In this document: in pieces, positions 32,102-40,996 of the stretch
Position numbering within the stretch: position 1 is the first letter of the stretch
Layout of the letters: each line of letters opens with the position of its first letter
The notes under the pieces: generated by a model
Seen by the model: only the letters and a program-made list of their open reading frames with translations
The model's database searches: none
Told to the model about the DNA's origin: nothing
Program-made: the position numbers and the translations under genes
From: Candidatus Aenigmatarchaeota archaeon
GTDB lineage: Archaea; Aenigmatarchaeota; Aenigmatarchaeia; QMZS01
Length of the DNA stretch: 53,481 nt
NCBI GenBank assembly: GCA_016932615.1
Contig: JAFGCN010000011.1
Location: 1 to 53,481, forward strand
Direction of reading: 5' to 3'

Positions 32102-32926
32102 ATGGTCATAACACAAATCGTACCAAGGAAAGTCTTGGAGGGTCTGAGGGGCATTGGCTTGAACCTTTATGAGAGAAATATCTATGCCGCTTTGCTTATC
32201 AAGAAAGTAGCTACTGCAAGTGAGCTTTCAGACTTGTCCGGAGTTCCCAGAGCAAGAGCTTATGACGTGCTCGAGTCACTTGAAGAGAAAGGGATGGTAA
32301 TCATACAGAGCGGAAGCCCATTCAAGTATGTGGCAGTGGAGCCAATGGAAGCAGTGGAGAGGATGAGAATGAACATTCTCAAGCACGCTGAGGCATCAGG
32401 AAAGCGGCTGCGGGAACTTAAAGACAGCGAGATAATGAGGGATTTGACAACCCTTTTCCAGAAAGACCTTCATGTTGTCAACCCTTCTGACTTCAGCGGT
32501 GTCATAAAGTCCGAAGACAAGGTCAACTTTCACGTCAAGTCGATGCTTGGCAAAACAACCAAGTATGCAAAGATTTTGACTTCAGAAAGGGGGCTTGAGA
32601 ACCTGACATACCACATAAAGACGCTTAGCAAGCTTAAGGGCGCAAAGGTGCCGGTCTTTGTTGCAGCGCCAATAACCGACAGGAACAAGAGCATTGTTGC
32701 AGAGCTTTTGCCTTATGTGGAGATAAGGGACATTTCGGGGCTCAAGAAAGACTACTCTAGGATGCACATCTTCGACGGAGCGCATGTCATCTTGGGGCTT
32801 ACCGACGAAAAGGAAGTCGAGTCAACACAGGACACAGTCTTCTGGACGCAGAGCGAACACATGGCAAAGAACCTAATGGAGCCGGTTTTCGACCACTTGT
32901 GGAAAAAGGGAACCCCTCCTAAGTAG
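32102..32926 (+). CDS. TrmB-family transcriptional regulator
   Basis: 274 residues from the ATG at 32102. The N-terminal winged helix (GIGLNLYERNIYAALLIKKVATASELSDLSGVPRARAYDVLESLEEKGMV, about residues 15-65) is the TrmB DNA-binding domain, with the recognition helix around VPRARAYDVL. A coiled-coil linker follows (MEAVERMRMNILKHAEASGKRLREL), then a C-terminal alpha/beta effector-type domain (about 120-270). TrmB proteins sense sugars or other small molecules; the ligand is unknown here. It is divergent from secD. Confidence 0.85.
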   Translation: MVITQIVPRKVLEGLRGIGLNLYERNIYAALLIKKVATASELSDLSGVPRARAYDVLESLEEKGMVIIQSGSPFKYVAVEPMEAVERMRMNILKHAEASGKRLRELKDSEIMRDLTTLFQKDLHVVNPSDFSGVIKSEDKVNFHVKSMLGKTTKYAKILTSERGLENLTYHIKTLSKLKGAKVPVFVAAPITDRNKSIVAELLPYVEIRDISGLKKDYSRMHIFDGAHVILGLTDEKEVESTQDTVFWTQSEHMAKNLMEPVFDHLWKKGTPPK

Positions 32927-33035
32927 ATTCTATATTATTTTTGCTGTTTTTTAAGCTTGAATTGTTTAAACTCTGATTAGGGGCTTAGCCATAGATTTGC
33001 CTGAATCGCTTTTGGGGTAGCCACAAGGCATTCGA

Positions 33036-33578
33036 CTAGTTTGGCAGTGTTTCTTTTTCTCTTGATCCATATTCCTTCCCTATGTATCCCCCCACGCCTC
33101 CGATCAGGAGGTCGCCAAGGGTATCTTTTTCAAATCCGCAGCCGAATATGCCAAAAGAGGCCTCAACAAACTCCCAGCCAAGCATTAGGCCAAGTATTGC
33201 GGGCATCACGTATTTCTGATAGTTTTTGCCTTTTGCCTTTCCGTAGGAATCGGCAAACCGTGAAAGCCCGTAGCCAATTGCAAAGACCGAAGCAAGATGC
33301 ATTGGAATGTCATAGCCCTCCTTGCTGTAAAAGTACCCTAAGAGATAATCGTTTGGGTCTGCCTGAGACATATCCTCAAAGGTGATGGACTCGTAGACCC
33401 TTTTTGCATTTTCAGGGAGATTTCCCAGGCCCTTTATTTCCTCTGTTCCAGGCAGCCCGTCCTTGTAAATGCTCATAAAGCCCGCAGTGTCAAGCACGCC
33501 TGCAATTGCAGCAGAGTATATGAGCTTATCATCAGGCACTGCCTTTATGGATTCCCAGAAACTTTCCTTTTCAGACAT
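33036..33578 (-). CDS. Membrane hypothetical protein
   Basis: 180 residues, unrecognised. The N-terminal half is soluble (LPENAKRVYESITFEDMSQADPNDY). From about residue 90 there are three hydrophobic stretches (MHLASVFAIGYGLSRFA, YVMPAILGLMLGWEFVEASFGIFGC, DLLIGGVGGYIGKEYG). The WEFVEASFGIFGCGF plus DTLGDLLIGGVGGYIG arrangement resembles the helix pair of VanZ/DUF2238-type membrane proteins, but this is only a resemblance. TATA-like ATATTTAAAA lies upstream. Confidence 0.62.
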   Translation of the reverse strand: MSEKESFWESIKAVPDDKLIYSAAIAGVLDTAGFMSIYKDGLPGTEEIKGLGNLPENAKRVYESITFEDMSQADPNDYLLGYFYSKEGYDIPMHLASVFAIGYGLSRFADSYGKAKGKNYQKYVMPAILGLMLGWEFVEASFGIFGCGFEKDTLGDLLIGGVGGYIGKEYGSREKETLPN

Positions 33579-33635
33579 ACTTATGAATGTTTTTAAATAT
33601 TATATTACTTTAAAGTGACACTTATTTTCAGAGGG

Positions 33636-34457
33636 TTACCTAAACAAAAGCCCGCCGTAACCCACAATTGCCGAAACGTCATGCGAAACAGAAAATGATG
33701 TGTCATATGCGATTTTTTCCACCGTTTTGGCGCCGAGAATCTTCATGACCTCCATGAGAAGGGCAATTGGGACATAGCCGCAGACAGTCATGTCATTGTC
33801 CTCGATGAAGTCAACGAATTTTTTCGTGTCGCCCTGAACAATTAGGTCGATAATTTTGGAGTCAAGAGTTTTTACATATTCGTCCGGCCCGTAGATGCTC
33901 TCCTTTGGCACAAATCCGTAATTTGAGCCGAAATGCGTGAAGTCAGAGGATGCGATGTAGATTGTATTTTTGTCGGCTATTATTTTTGCAAGATCCTTAA
34001 TCTCGTCGAGCGGGAGTCTTGGAACCTGCAGCGGCACAAAGGTGAAGTCACTGAACAGGTACTGGAGGAAGGGAATCTGGACCTCTATGGAGTGTTCACT
34101 TTTCATTTCCCCGGGCGCTTCCATTATGGCCTGCTCTTTAGTGATGCGCTTTATCATCTCAAGGTTTACTTTTGCGTTTCCAAGCGGCGTTGACCAGTCT
34201 TCAGTTGAAGTTGCTATTATACCTTTGCCATAATGGTCGGTTCCAAGAATTACGAAGTTTTTCTTGTCGCTTCTTGAAACGGCTTTGTATGTTTTTGCTG
34301 CAACGGGCCCTGAAAACAGGTAGCCCGCATGAGGCACAATGAGCCCCCTTGCTTCCGGGAAGTGCGTGGTTTCAGCCCCAAAGAACATCTCAAGCCCGGA
34401 TATAAGCTCCCCATGGTCTGCAGGGTAAAACGTGCCTGCGCCAATCGGCAATCTCAT
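33636..34457 (-). CDS. MEMO1-family protein (AmmeMemoRadiSam system protein B)
   Basis: 273 residues. Family motifs are AGTFYPADHGELISGLEMFF (near residues 7-26), GLIVPHAGYLFSGPVAAKTYKAV (near 40-62, metal-binding His), VILGTDHYG (near 70-78), ASSDFTHFGSNYGF (near 167-180) and a late CGYVPIALLMEVMK. In archaea it is often linked to a radical SAM protein and an AMMECR1 protein; neither is adjacent here. The biochemical role is still unclear; the active site resembles extradiol dioxygenases. Confidence 0.92.
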   Translation of the reverse strand: MRLPIGAGTFYPADHGELISGLEMFFGAETTHFPEARGLIVPHAGYLFSGPVAAKTYKAVSRSDKKNFVILGTDHYGKGIIATSTEDWSTPLGNAKVNLEMIKRITKEQAIMEAPGEMKSEHSIEVQIPFLQYLFSDFTFVPLQVPRLPLDEIKDLAKIIADKNTIYIASSDFTHFGSNYGFVPKESIYGPDEYVKTLDSKIIDLIVQGDTKKFVDFIEDNDMTVCGYVPIALLMEVMKILGAKTVEKIAYDTSFSVSHDVSAIVGYGGLLFR

Positions 34458-34501
34458 AACATTAGGTCTTTTGATTTATATGGTGGGAAGCGGCAATTAT
34501 T

Positions 34502-34984
34502 ATGGGGGCCTTTAGAATTCCTTTTCTTGGAGCAAAAGGGCAGATGCGTCTAATAGAGTCCAATTTTCTTTGCAGGATTGCTTTTGGAGGAAGCGAATTC
34601 CCATATATTGCACCTTTCTTTTACGTCCTTGAAAAGGGCCGGATTTATGTTATCGCTTCCAACTATGGGCTAAAGCTGGCACTTATGGAAAGCCGGCCAA
34701 AAGTGTGCCTTGAGATAGAGAGCAATTCTGGCGATTTTTCCAGCTTTTTCTTCGTACGGCTTCTTGGAACTATTTCCATTGTAAAGGATGCAACCGAGGA
34801 AAAGGCAGTGAGAATGAGATTTTTCAAGCTTTTTTCTTCCGGGAAGGTTTCGGAGAGGGCGCTTACAGCAATAGGGCTTTTGGAGACCGACCCCCCGGAA
34901 GCGATTCTGGAAACTTCACAAAATCTGGTCTGGCGTTTGGACGTTTCAGAAAGCAGGGCGCTTGGTTTTGGAGAGTTACCTTGA
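34502..34984 (+). CDS. Pyridoxamine 5'-phosphate oxidase-like flavin-binding protein
   Basis: 160 residues with a split-barrel flavin-binding pattern: CRIAFGGSEFPYIAPFFYVLEKGRIYVIASNYGLKLALMESRPKVCLEI is the usual barrel with substrate-side strand, and SSFFFVRLLGTISIV follows. The first ATG at 34502 gives MGAFRIPFLGAKGQMRLIES. It probably binds FMN or F420, with unknown substrate. It is divergent from the MEMO gene and upstream of another flavin split-barrel protein on the same strand, so the two may form a redox operon with Nfo. Confidence 0.75.
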   Translation: MGAFRIPFLGAKGQMRLIESNFLCRIAFGGSEFPYIAPFFYVLEKGRIYVIASNYGLKLALMESRPKVCLEIESNSGDFSSFFFVRLLGTISIVKDATEEKAVRMRFFKLFSSGKVSERALTAIGLLETDPPEAILETSQNLVWRLDVSESRALGFGELP

Positions 34985-35057
34985 AGAAACCAGGTGCAGG
35001 AGCGGCAGTGTGCAGGCACCCCTAAAATCGGTCTTTATATGCCGCCTTGCTTTAATT

Positions 35058-35543
35058 ATGAGGATAAGCGAGCAGATTTTTCCAAGGGCGGTTGCGCTTC
35101 TTGGCACCTGCGGAAAAGATGGGCGGCCGAACCTGATGTCAGTTAGCTTCATAATGCCAATCAGCTTTGACCCCAAATATGTCGCGTTTTCCATCGCCCC
35201 CCACAGATTCAGCTATTATAATCTTCAGCAGGTAGAGGAGTTTACTCTCAACTTTCTTGATACCCGTCAAAAAGAGCTTGCAGCAATATGCGGCGCCTAT
35301 TCCGGGCGGGACAAGGACAAGTTTCAGATGTGCGGGCTTGACCCGATAAGGTCTAGGAAGGTTTTTCCTCCCGTGGTTTACTGCCCGGTAAGCTACGAGT
35401 GCCAGGTTATGGACATGAAAGAGCTTGGAGACCATGTCCTGGTTGTCGGGGCTGTACTGGAAGAATGGGTCAGGCGAAAGGACTTTACGCCGCTTCTTCA
35501 CAAGGGCGGAAGTGAGTATATGTCTCCTGTGGGGCTAAAATGA
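35058..35543 (+). CDS. Flavin reductase family protein (FMN-binding split barrel)
   Basis: 161 residues from the ATG at 35058 (TTAATTATGAGG). The sequence RAVALLGTCGKDGRPNLMSVSFIMPISFDPKYVAFSIAPHRFSYYNLQQVEEFTLNFL is the classic flavin reductase-like domain that binds FMN between barrel subunits. CGLDPIRSRKVFPPVV and YECQVMDMKELGDHVLVVGAVLE continue the fold. It uses reduced pyridine nucleotide to reduce flavin or an unknown acceptor. It overlaps the nfo start by 4 nt (ATGA), so the pair is translationally coupled. Confidence 0.88.
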   Translation: MRISEQIFPRAVALLGTCGKDGRPNLMSVSFIMPISFDPKYVAFSIAPHRFSYYNLQQVEEFTLNFLDTRQKELAAICGAYSGRDKDKFQMCGLDPIRSRKVFPPVVYCPVSYECQVMDMKELGDHVLVVGAVLEEWVRRKDFTPLLHKGGSEYMSPVGLK

Positions 35544-36331
35544 TTTGCCTTGGGCCGGGGGGCCTTCCGACAATAACGAAGGGAGACACCATTCAGGGGC
35601 TCAAGGATCTGCATTCAATTGGCCTGAACTTCATGGAACTCGAATTTGTCCACAGCATTTATCTCAAGAAAGACAAGGCAATAGAAATAGGCAAAGCTGC
35701 AAAAGAGCTTGGCATAGGGCTTTCAGTCCATGGGCCGTATTATGTCAACTTTGGAAACCCCGAAAAATTTGCCCCAAGCAAGAAGAGGATTCTTGACTCC
35801 TGCGAAATCGCGCATCACCTGGGCGCAAAATACGTTGTTTTTCATCCCGGCTTTTACGGAAAATTGGCGCCTGAGACGGTTTACAAAATGGTGCTGAAAA
35901 ACTGCCTTGAAATACAGGAGGTGATTCTTTCAAACAATTGGGACGTGAAATTGGGGCTTGAAACAACAGGCAAAAAGTCGCAGTTTGGCACACTTGACGA
36001 ACTGATAAGGATTTGCTCTGAGCTTAAAGTTGCTGAGCCGGTTATCGACTTTTCCCACATTTATGCAAGGCAGGGCGGCCACATTGACTACAAGGAAGTC
36101 CTGGACAAAGTTAAGCACTTAAAACACCTCCACACGCACTTTTCGAACATCGAGTATACGGATGCAGGCGAGAGGAGGCACCTGCCGCTTGGGACAGCAG
36201 GGCCGGACTTTGAGGAGCTTGCCAGGGAAATTGTAAAAAGAAACATTGACATCACGATAATCTGCGAAACGCCACTTCTGGAGCAGGACAGCCTGAAGAT
36301 GAAGGGGTTTTTCGAGGAAATACAAAACTAG
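35540..36331 (+). CDS. nfo: Endonuclease IV-type AP endonuclease
   Basis: 263-residue TIM barrel of the Nfo/AP endonuclease 2 family, which cleaves DNA 5' to abasic sites in base-excision repair with a three-metal centre. Metal-ligand motifs are GLSVHGPYYVNFGNPEK (near residue 54-70), VVFHPGFYG (near 98-106), GLETTGK (near 138-144), DFSHIYARQGG (near 172-182), HLHTHFSN (near 194-201) and ICETPLLEQD near the C-terminus. Sugar isomerase-like paralogues share the fold, so substrate is not proven. Overlap with the flavin reductase gene suggests co-expression. Confidence 0.85.
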   Translation: MICLGPGGLPTITKGDTIQGLKDLHSIGLNFMELEFVHSIYLKKDKAIEIGKAAKELGIGLSVHGPYYVNFGNPEKFAPSKKRILDSCEIAHHLGAKYVVFHPGFYGKLAPETVYKMVLKNCLEIQEVILSNNWDVKLGLETTGKKSQFGTLDELIRICSELKVAEPVIDFSHIYARQGGHIDYKEVLDKVKHLKHLHTHFSNIEYTDAGERRHLPLGTAGPDFEELAREIVKRNIDITIICETPLLEQDSLKMKGFFEEIQN

Positions 36332-36332
36332 C

Positions 36333-37796
36333 TTAGCCGATGTCTGCTTCAGAACTGAATGGCGTTTTTTCTAGCCCCTCAAAATGGTAGGGGTATATTC
36401 CTTTGACACAGCCATAGCAGCAGTTGCCGCATATCTTTTTGGCTCCTTCATTGGATAGGTAGCCCACGCTGTCAAAACCACTATGTTCTGCCAGTTTTTT
36501 CTCGAACGCCTCATGGTTTTCCGCTACCTTTCGGGGGTCAAATTTCAAAGCAGTCACGATTAGGTCCTCCATATGAGTATCTATGCCGCTTCCGCACGGT
36601 CCAATTATCGGAGGTGAGCCAACTCTGATATGGACTTCGCTGGCGCCCTTTTTCCTTAGTTTTTCTGCAGCAACTGGGCCAACAGTGTTTCTTACAATTG
36701 AATCGTCAACCATAATGACGGGTCTGTCACGGACTTCGCCAATTACTGAGAGTCCATTTCTTGCCTTCTCTTTTCTAAGCTCGGGCTGGTCAAACATAAA
36801 GGATCTTAGGAACTCTTGGGTGGGATTTTTCATGAAAATGTTCCTGTCAGTTGCCCCATACCCACCCCCATAGCTAAGGCCTGAATTTGGAAGCCCTACA
36901 ATAATAGCATTTGGCACTGCAGGATGTTCTAGTTTTAACATTCCCCCCAGAGCTTGCCTGAGATAATTAAGAGGTTTGCCCATGGCTAGCGAATCAGGTC
37001 TCATCTCATAGACATATTCAAAGAAACAGGGGGGATTTGAACGGTCCATTCTTTTGGTTTCAAATTCTCCACTTCCTATGTTGTAGACGCCTATTTCGCC
37101 AGCATTGACTTCCGTTATGTTTTTTCCACCAAGATTCTCAAATGGAGCTGTTTCGGAGGCAAAGGCAATAAAATCTTCCTGGTCTGAGCTGAATTCACAC
37201 CTGCTTAGTGGTCGTATGCCATCTCGGGCATAAAACATACAGTCATTCTCCCTTTTAGGGTCTTTGTAGAGGCCGATAAGCGTAAACCCTCCATAGCCGA
37301 AGATCTTGTTGTACGTGGATTCAAGGGCTTCAAGTGGGTCTTTCTTCTCACAACATTCCTGAAGAAGGATCCCTCCAATAGTTGAGGTGTCATTGCCAGA
37401 GCCGTAAAAATCCACCCCTTTTCTTTCAAGTTCATCTCTCCAGAGATGATGCTCGGATATTTCACCGTTCATGGTGAGATCTAGGGTCAGACCGTTTTTG
37501 CTTACCCTGACCGGGTGGGCATTTGCGGGGCTGTTTTTCCCCTTGGTCTTGTATCGTGTATGCCCGATGCCCACCTTTCCCCGAAAGGCACTGTTTTCTA
37601 TCACGGTTGGCGCGAAGACTTCCTTTGGCAGCCCTAGACCCCTATATCTTTGGAGGCCGGAATCGTCATACATTGTAATTCCACACCCCTGCTGGCCTCG
37701 GGTCTTCAGTTCTTCAAGCAAATATCTTGTGAATCCAAAGGTTTCAGCACTTGAGTTTCCACCTTGGTTAATGACCGCCATCACTCCGCAACCCAT
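36333..37796 (-). CDS. purF: Amidophosphoribosyltransferase
   Basis: 487 residues. First committed step of de novo purine synthesis, making phosphoribosylamine from PRPP and glutamine. The N-terminal MGCGVMAVIN places the catalytic Cys at position 3, to be exposed by processing; RGQQGCGITMYDD and GIGHTRYKT are glutaminase motifs. The PRPP loop is VIMVDDSIVRNTVGP, followed by HIRVGSPPI. Cysteines in GPCGSG and the ICGNCCYGC cluster near the C-terminus suggest the [4Fe-4S] type. No other pur genes are adjacent. It is divergent from gpmI. Confidence 0.96.
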   Translation of the reverse strand: MGCGVMAVINQGGNSSAETFGFTRYLLEELKTRGQQGCGITMYDDSGLQRYRGLGLPKEVFAPTVIENSAFRGKVGIGHTRYKTKGKNSPANAHPVRVSKNGLTLDLTMNGEISEHHLWRDELERKGVDFYGSGNDTSTIGGILLQECCEKKDPLEALESTYNKIFGYGGFTLIGLYKDPKRENDCMFYARDGIRPLSRCEFSSDQEDFIAFASETAPFENLGGKNITEVNAGEIGVYNIGSGEFETKRMDRSNPPCFFEYVYEMRPDSLAMGKPLNYLRQALGGMLKLEHPAVPNAIIVGLPNSGLSYGGGYGATDRNIFMKNPTQEFLRSFMFDQPELRKEKARNGLSVIGEVRDRPVIMVDDSIVRNTVGPVAAEKLRKKGASEVHIRVGSPPIIGPCGSGIDTHMEDLIVTALKFDPRKVAENHEAFEKKLAEHSGFDSVGYLSNEGAKKICGNCCYGCVKGIYPYHFEGLEKTPFSSEADIG

Positions 37797-37863
37797 AATT
37801 GAACTTTATCTATATAGAGGGCTTTTGGAGGGGCTATTGTTAAGTAATATTTTCAGGTTATTT

Positions 37864-39408
37864 ATGCGGAAAATCATCCTGATTATCATGGATGGCTGGG
37901 GCTGTGCTCCTGCGGGACCCGGAAATTTCATAAGCATGGCAGAAAAGCCCAATTTTGACTGCTATTTCAAAAATTACCCTTATGCTGAAAATGACGCTTC
38001 CGGGGAGGCCGTTGGACTTCCTCCCGGCACGCAGGGCAACTCAGAGGTGGGGCATCTTCACCTGGGGGCTGGAAGGATTGTGCTCCAGAAATATGGCCGG
38101 ATTAACAAGTCTATAGAAAGCGGCGACTTTATAAAGAATAAGGAGCTAACTAAAGCTTTTGACCTGGCAAAAAGAAGAAAAGCCAGGGTTCACCTGGTCG
38201 GGCTTTGCTCGGATGAGGCGATACACGCGCACACGGACCATCTGCTCGCGCTTCTTGACATGGCTAAGAAGAGGGGCGCAAAAAACGTCTTTGTGCACTT
38301 TATTGCTGATGGAAGGGACGTGCCGGAGCACTCGGCCCACCGGTATGTCGGGATGATCGAGGAAAGGATGGGGGAGCTGAAGGTTGGCAAAATCGCTTCA
38401 GTTGTCGGAAGGTACTACGCAATGGACAGGGACAAGAACTGGGACCGGACAAAAGAGGCGTATGGCCTGATGGCTCTTGGAGTGGGGCACAAGGCAAAAA
38501 GCGCAAATGAGGCAATAGATAATGCCTACCAGAGAGGGGACAAGACCGACTATTATATCCAGCCGACAGTGATTGTTGGGAAAAATGATAAGCCAATTGG
38601 GCTTGTGAAAGAAGGCGACTGCGTAATTTTTTTCAATTTCCGCTCAGACAGGCCTCGCCAGCTTACCGAGGCCTTTATATCGAAGGATTTTAAGGGTTTT
38701 GACAGGCAGGCATGGCCTAAGACTAAGTTTGTGACCTTTACGCAGTATGACTCCACTTTTGACTGCCCTTTTGCGTTTGGAGAGGAGGACATTCCAAATA
38801 ACCTTGGAAGCATTTTGTCTTCAAGCAAGGTTCGCCAACTGCGGATTGCCGAGACGGAAAAGTACCCGCATGTGACTTTCTTTTTCAATTCACAGGTTGA
38901 AAAGCCGTATCCTGGGGAGGAAAGAATTGTGGTTCCTTCCCCGAAAGTCCCATCTTACGACAAGAAGCCGGAGATGTCTGCTAGTGAAGTTACCGAAACG
39001 CTCCTTGAAGAAATCGAGAGTGGGGAATTTGGCTTCATACTCGTAAATTACGCAAACTGCGACCTTGTGGGGCACTCTGCAGTAAAAAGCGCGATAATAA
39101 AAGCAACTGAGGTTGTAGATGACTGTGTTGGGAAGGTTGTGGACGCAGGGCTTGACAATGGCTATACTGTGCTTGTTACCGCTGACCATGGAAACGCTGA
39201 GGACAAGCTCTATCCCGACGGAAAGCTAAAACCAAGCCATTCCCTGAATAAGGTCCCGTTCCTGCTGATTTCCCCTGAAAAGGAGCTCCGTAATATCCGG
39301 CTTCGCTGCGGGGGGCTAATCGACGTCGCCCCGACAATCCTGGATATCATGGGGATAAATAAGCCCACCGAAATGACGGGCGAGAGCTTGATTTCGAACA
39401 GAAATTAA
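37864..39408 (+). CDS. gpmI: 2,3-bisphosphoglycerate-independent phosphoglycerate mutase, bacterial GpmI type
   Basis: 514 residues from the ATG at 37864; the frame extends upstream only through antisense purF. It interconverts 3- and 2-phosphoglycerate. MRKIILIIMDGWG and GTQGNSEVGHLHLGAGR carry the metal-binding Asp and catalytic Ser. VHFIADGRDVPEHSA, GRYYAMDRDKNWDR and VLVTADHGNAEDK complete the active site. This is the long GpmI architecture with the inserted transferase domain, not the shorter ApgM enzyme usual in archaea. Confidence 0.95.
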   Translation: MRKIILIIMDGWGCAPAGPGNFISMAEKPNFDCYFKNYPYAENDASGEAVGLPPGTQGNSEVGHLHLGAGRIVLQKYGRINKSIESGDFIKNKELTKAFDLAKRRKARVHLVGLCSDEAIHAHTDHLLALLDMAKKRGAKNVFVHFIADGRDVPEHSAHRYVGMIEERMGELKVGKIASVVGRYYAMDRDKNWDRTKEAYGLMALGVGHKAKSANEAIDNAYQRGDKTDYYIQPTVIVGKNDKPIGLVKEGDCVIFFNFRSDRPRQLTEAFISKDFKGFDRQAWPKTKFVTFTQYDSTFDCPFAFGEEDIPNNLGSILSSSKVRQLRIAETEKYPHVTFFFNSQVEKPYPGEERIVVPSPKVPSYDKKPEMSASEVTETLLEEIESGEFGFILVNYANCDLVGHSAVKSAIIKATEVVDDCVGKVVDAGLDNGYTVLVTADHGNAEDKLYPDGKLKPSHSLNKVPFLLISPEKELRNIRLRCGGLIDVAPTILDIMGINKPTEMTGESLISNRN

Positions 39409-39447
39409 GCAAAGACCTCTTCTTATTGCTATTTAATCAACCAAGCT

Positions 39448-39954
39448 TTAGAACCTTGGAGACTTTCGCACCTTTGCTCCCGAAAGATACCTGACCTCCG
39501 TAGGAAATAGCGCGCCGCCCCAAACTTGCTGCCTGTACCTTTCGGCTTCTGGCTTGCTGTTAAAGAAGTAGGGAAAGAGCGTCCTTTTGGGGCCGATATT
39601 TAAGCCAAAGCCATCAAAAACTCCCCAACCGCGCTCTACATTTAAAGTGCCATTTTCTTCAAACTGGTCGTAAATTATGGGGGTTATCGTATAAAACCCA
39701 GTTTTTTCCTCACCATCCCGAAGTTCTTCAAACCTATCCCATCTGACGCCATCGATTCCAAAAATGCCACCTACTTCTCCAAGGAGTTGTTCTTCCAAGC
39801 TTGTTCTTTCAGGTTCTGGAAGCTCTTCAAAGCGTTTACCCACATATGCTGAGACTGCTTTGTAGAAGGGAGTTTTATCTATCGGAGTGTGCAGTGGGCT
39901 TCCTTCAGTGTCTCCGAAGAGGCCTTCCCCGAAGTGGGCTTGTACTCGTGCCAT
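39448..39954 (-). CDS. Hypothetical protein
   Basis: 168 residues, unrecognised. Soluble, with a Glu-rich helix (RFEELPEPERTSLEEQLLGEVGG), strand-rich centre (EEKTGFYTITPIIYDQF, GWGVFDGFGLNIGP) and basic end (SGAKVRKSPRF). The start at 39954 is in GATTATGGC. It converges with gpmI and is divergent from the TrmB-like gene at 40041. No signal peptide or membrane helix. Confidence 0.58.
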   Translation of the reverse strand: MARVQAHFGEGLFGDTEGSPLHTPIDKTPFYKAVSAYVGKRFEELPEPERTSLEEQLLGEVGGIFGIDGVRWDRFEELRDGEEKTGFYTITPIIYDQFEENGTLNVERGWGVFDGFGLNIGPKRTLFPYFFNSKPEAERYRQQVWGGALFPTEVRYLSGAKVRKSPRF

Positions 39955-40040
39955 AATCCAACTAGCTTCCCGGGGTGGTAAACGGGTGAGGTGTTGCCCA
40001 CCACCACAAGGGATTGCTTTTTGCTATTATTCATTAGTTT

Positions 40041-40781
40041 ATGCAGCTTGACGAAATTCTCATAGGGCTTGGGCTTACGGAGGGCGAAGCCAAGCTTTAC
40101 CTGAAACTGCTCACACTCAAGGAGGCAACGGCAAGCGGGCTTGGAAAGGCGGCAAAAGTGGAGCGCCGGACAGCTTATGACATTGTCCGGCGGCTTAAGC
40201 AAAAAGGGCTTGTCTCTTCCATAGAGAAGGAGGGCAAGACATTTTACCAGCCGCTAAAGCCAAATAAGCTTCTTGACCTTATTGGGGAGCGGGAGGAAAA
40301 TCTTGCCCGGATTAAGTCGGAGTTCGTGAAAGTATTGCCTGGTCTTGAATCTGTTTTTGGAGGCAGTGGCGACAAGGTCAATGCGAAAGTCCTTTCGGGA
40401 AAAGAGGGCCTGAAGGCGATGTTTATGGATGAGCTTGAAACTGGCGAGACAATTTACATAATCTGCACGGCTATAGTAAATGCCGAGGACTCGCTTCGCT
40501 ACTTTCTTCCAAGGTTTACAAAGGAGCGGATTCGGCGCGGAATAGAAATGAAGATCCTGACAGCCGAAAGCTCGAGAAGGTTCCTGGAAAAGTACGGCCT
40601 CGTTGATATTCGGTTTTTGCCAGACGAGTATGTAAGCCCGGCAGGCATCACAATCTATGGAAACAAGCTTGCATTTTCAATCTGGTCGGGCGAGATGATA
40701 ACCGTTCTTATCGAAAGCTCGGAAGTTTCTGAGAGCTTCAGGAAATACTTTTCCCTCATTTGGAATCTTGCGAAAAACTAA
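40041..40781 (+). CDS. TrmB-like HTH transcriptional regulator
   Basis: 246 residues. The N-terminal winged helix (LIGLGLTEGEAKLYLKLLTLKEATASGLGKAAKVERRTAYDIVRRLKQKGLV, about residues 7-60) is of the TrmB type. A short linker (IGEREENLARIKSEFVKV) and an alpha/beta regulatory domain with a phospholipase-D-like layout (VLSGKEGLKAMFMDELETGETIYIICTA ... IRRGIEMKILTAE) follow. This is a distant paralogue of the regulator at 32102. The gene it controls is not evident; upstream and divergent is the 39448 protein. Confidence 0.84.
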   Translation: MQLDEILIGLGLTEGEAKLYLKLLTLKEATASGLGKAAKVERRTAYDIVRRLKQKGLVSSIEKEGKTFYQPLKPNKLLDLIGEREENLARIKSEFVKVLPGLESVFGGSGDKVNAKVLSGKEGLKAMFMDELETGETIYIICTAIVNAEDSLRYFLPRFTKERIRRGIEMKILTAESSRRFLEKYGLVDIRFLPDEYVSPAGITIYGNKLAFSIWSGEMITVLIESSEVSESFRKYFSLIWNLAKN

Positions 40782-40806
40782 AACCCAAAAAATTTTTTAG
40801 GGTTTT
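40781..40806. terminator. Perfect inverted repeat between convergent genes
   Basis: AAACCCAAAAAA followed by TTTTTTAGGGTTT forms a 12-bp stem with one unpaired A. It starts at the TrmB-like gene's stop codon and ends just before the stop of the minus-strand decayed frame, so it could end transcription from both sides. Confidence 0.45.
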
Positions 40807-40970
40807 CTAGAGGCAGTCCCTGAAGTTTGTCAGAAGCAGTTCTATTTCTCCGCTTCCTTTCAGGGGCAGGCCAATCAGATGGGGAAGCTGTCAGAGTACT
40901 CCCTAAGATTGTTTGGACTAGTGGCGTATATCGATGATTGGTGTTGCCCTGTAACACCTCTAAGAATCAT
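40807..40970 (-). pseudogene. Frameshifted small gene remnant
   Basis: From the ATG at 40970 the minus strand reads MILRGVTGQHQSSIYATSPN and continues for 31 codons to a TGA. One base earlier in phase the frame continues with protein-like sequence (LPHLIGLPLKGSGEIELLL) to TAG at 40809-40807. A TATA-like CTAAATAG lies about 26 nt upstream of the ATG. Together these suggest a 55-residue leaderless gene broken by one frameshift. The family is unknown; a sequencing error is the alternative. Confidence 0.42.
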
Positions 40971-40996
40971 TACACTTTTTATGGATGACTGGCTAT

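Noticed and set aside
37471-37863. A 131-codon N-terminal extension of GpmI
   Set aside because: It is antisense purF; the iPGM family begins at the KIILIIMDGWG segment right after the ATG at 37864.
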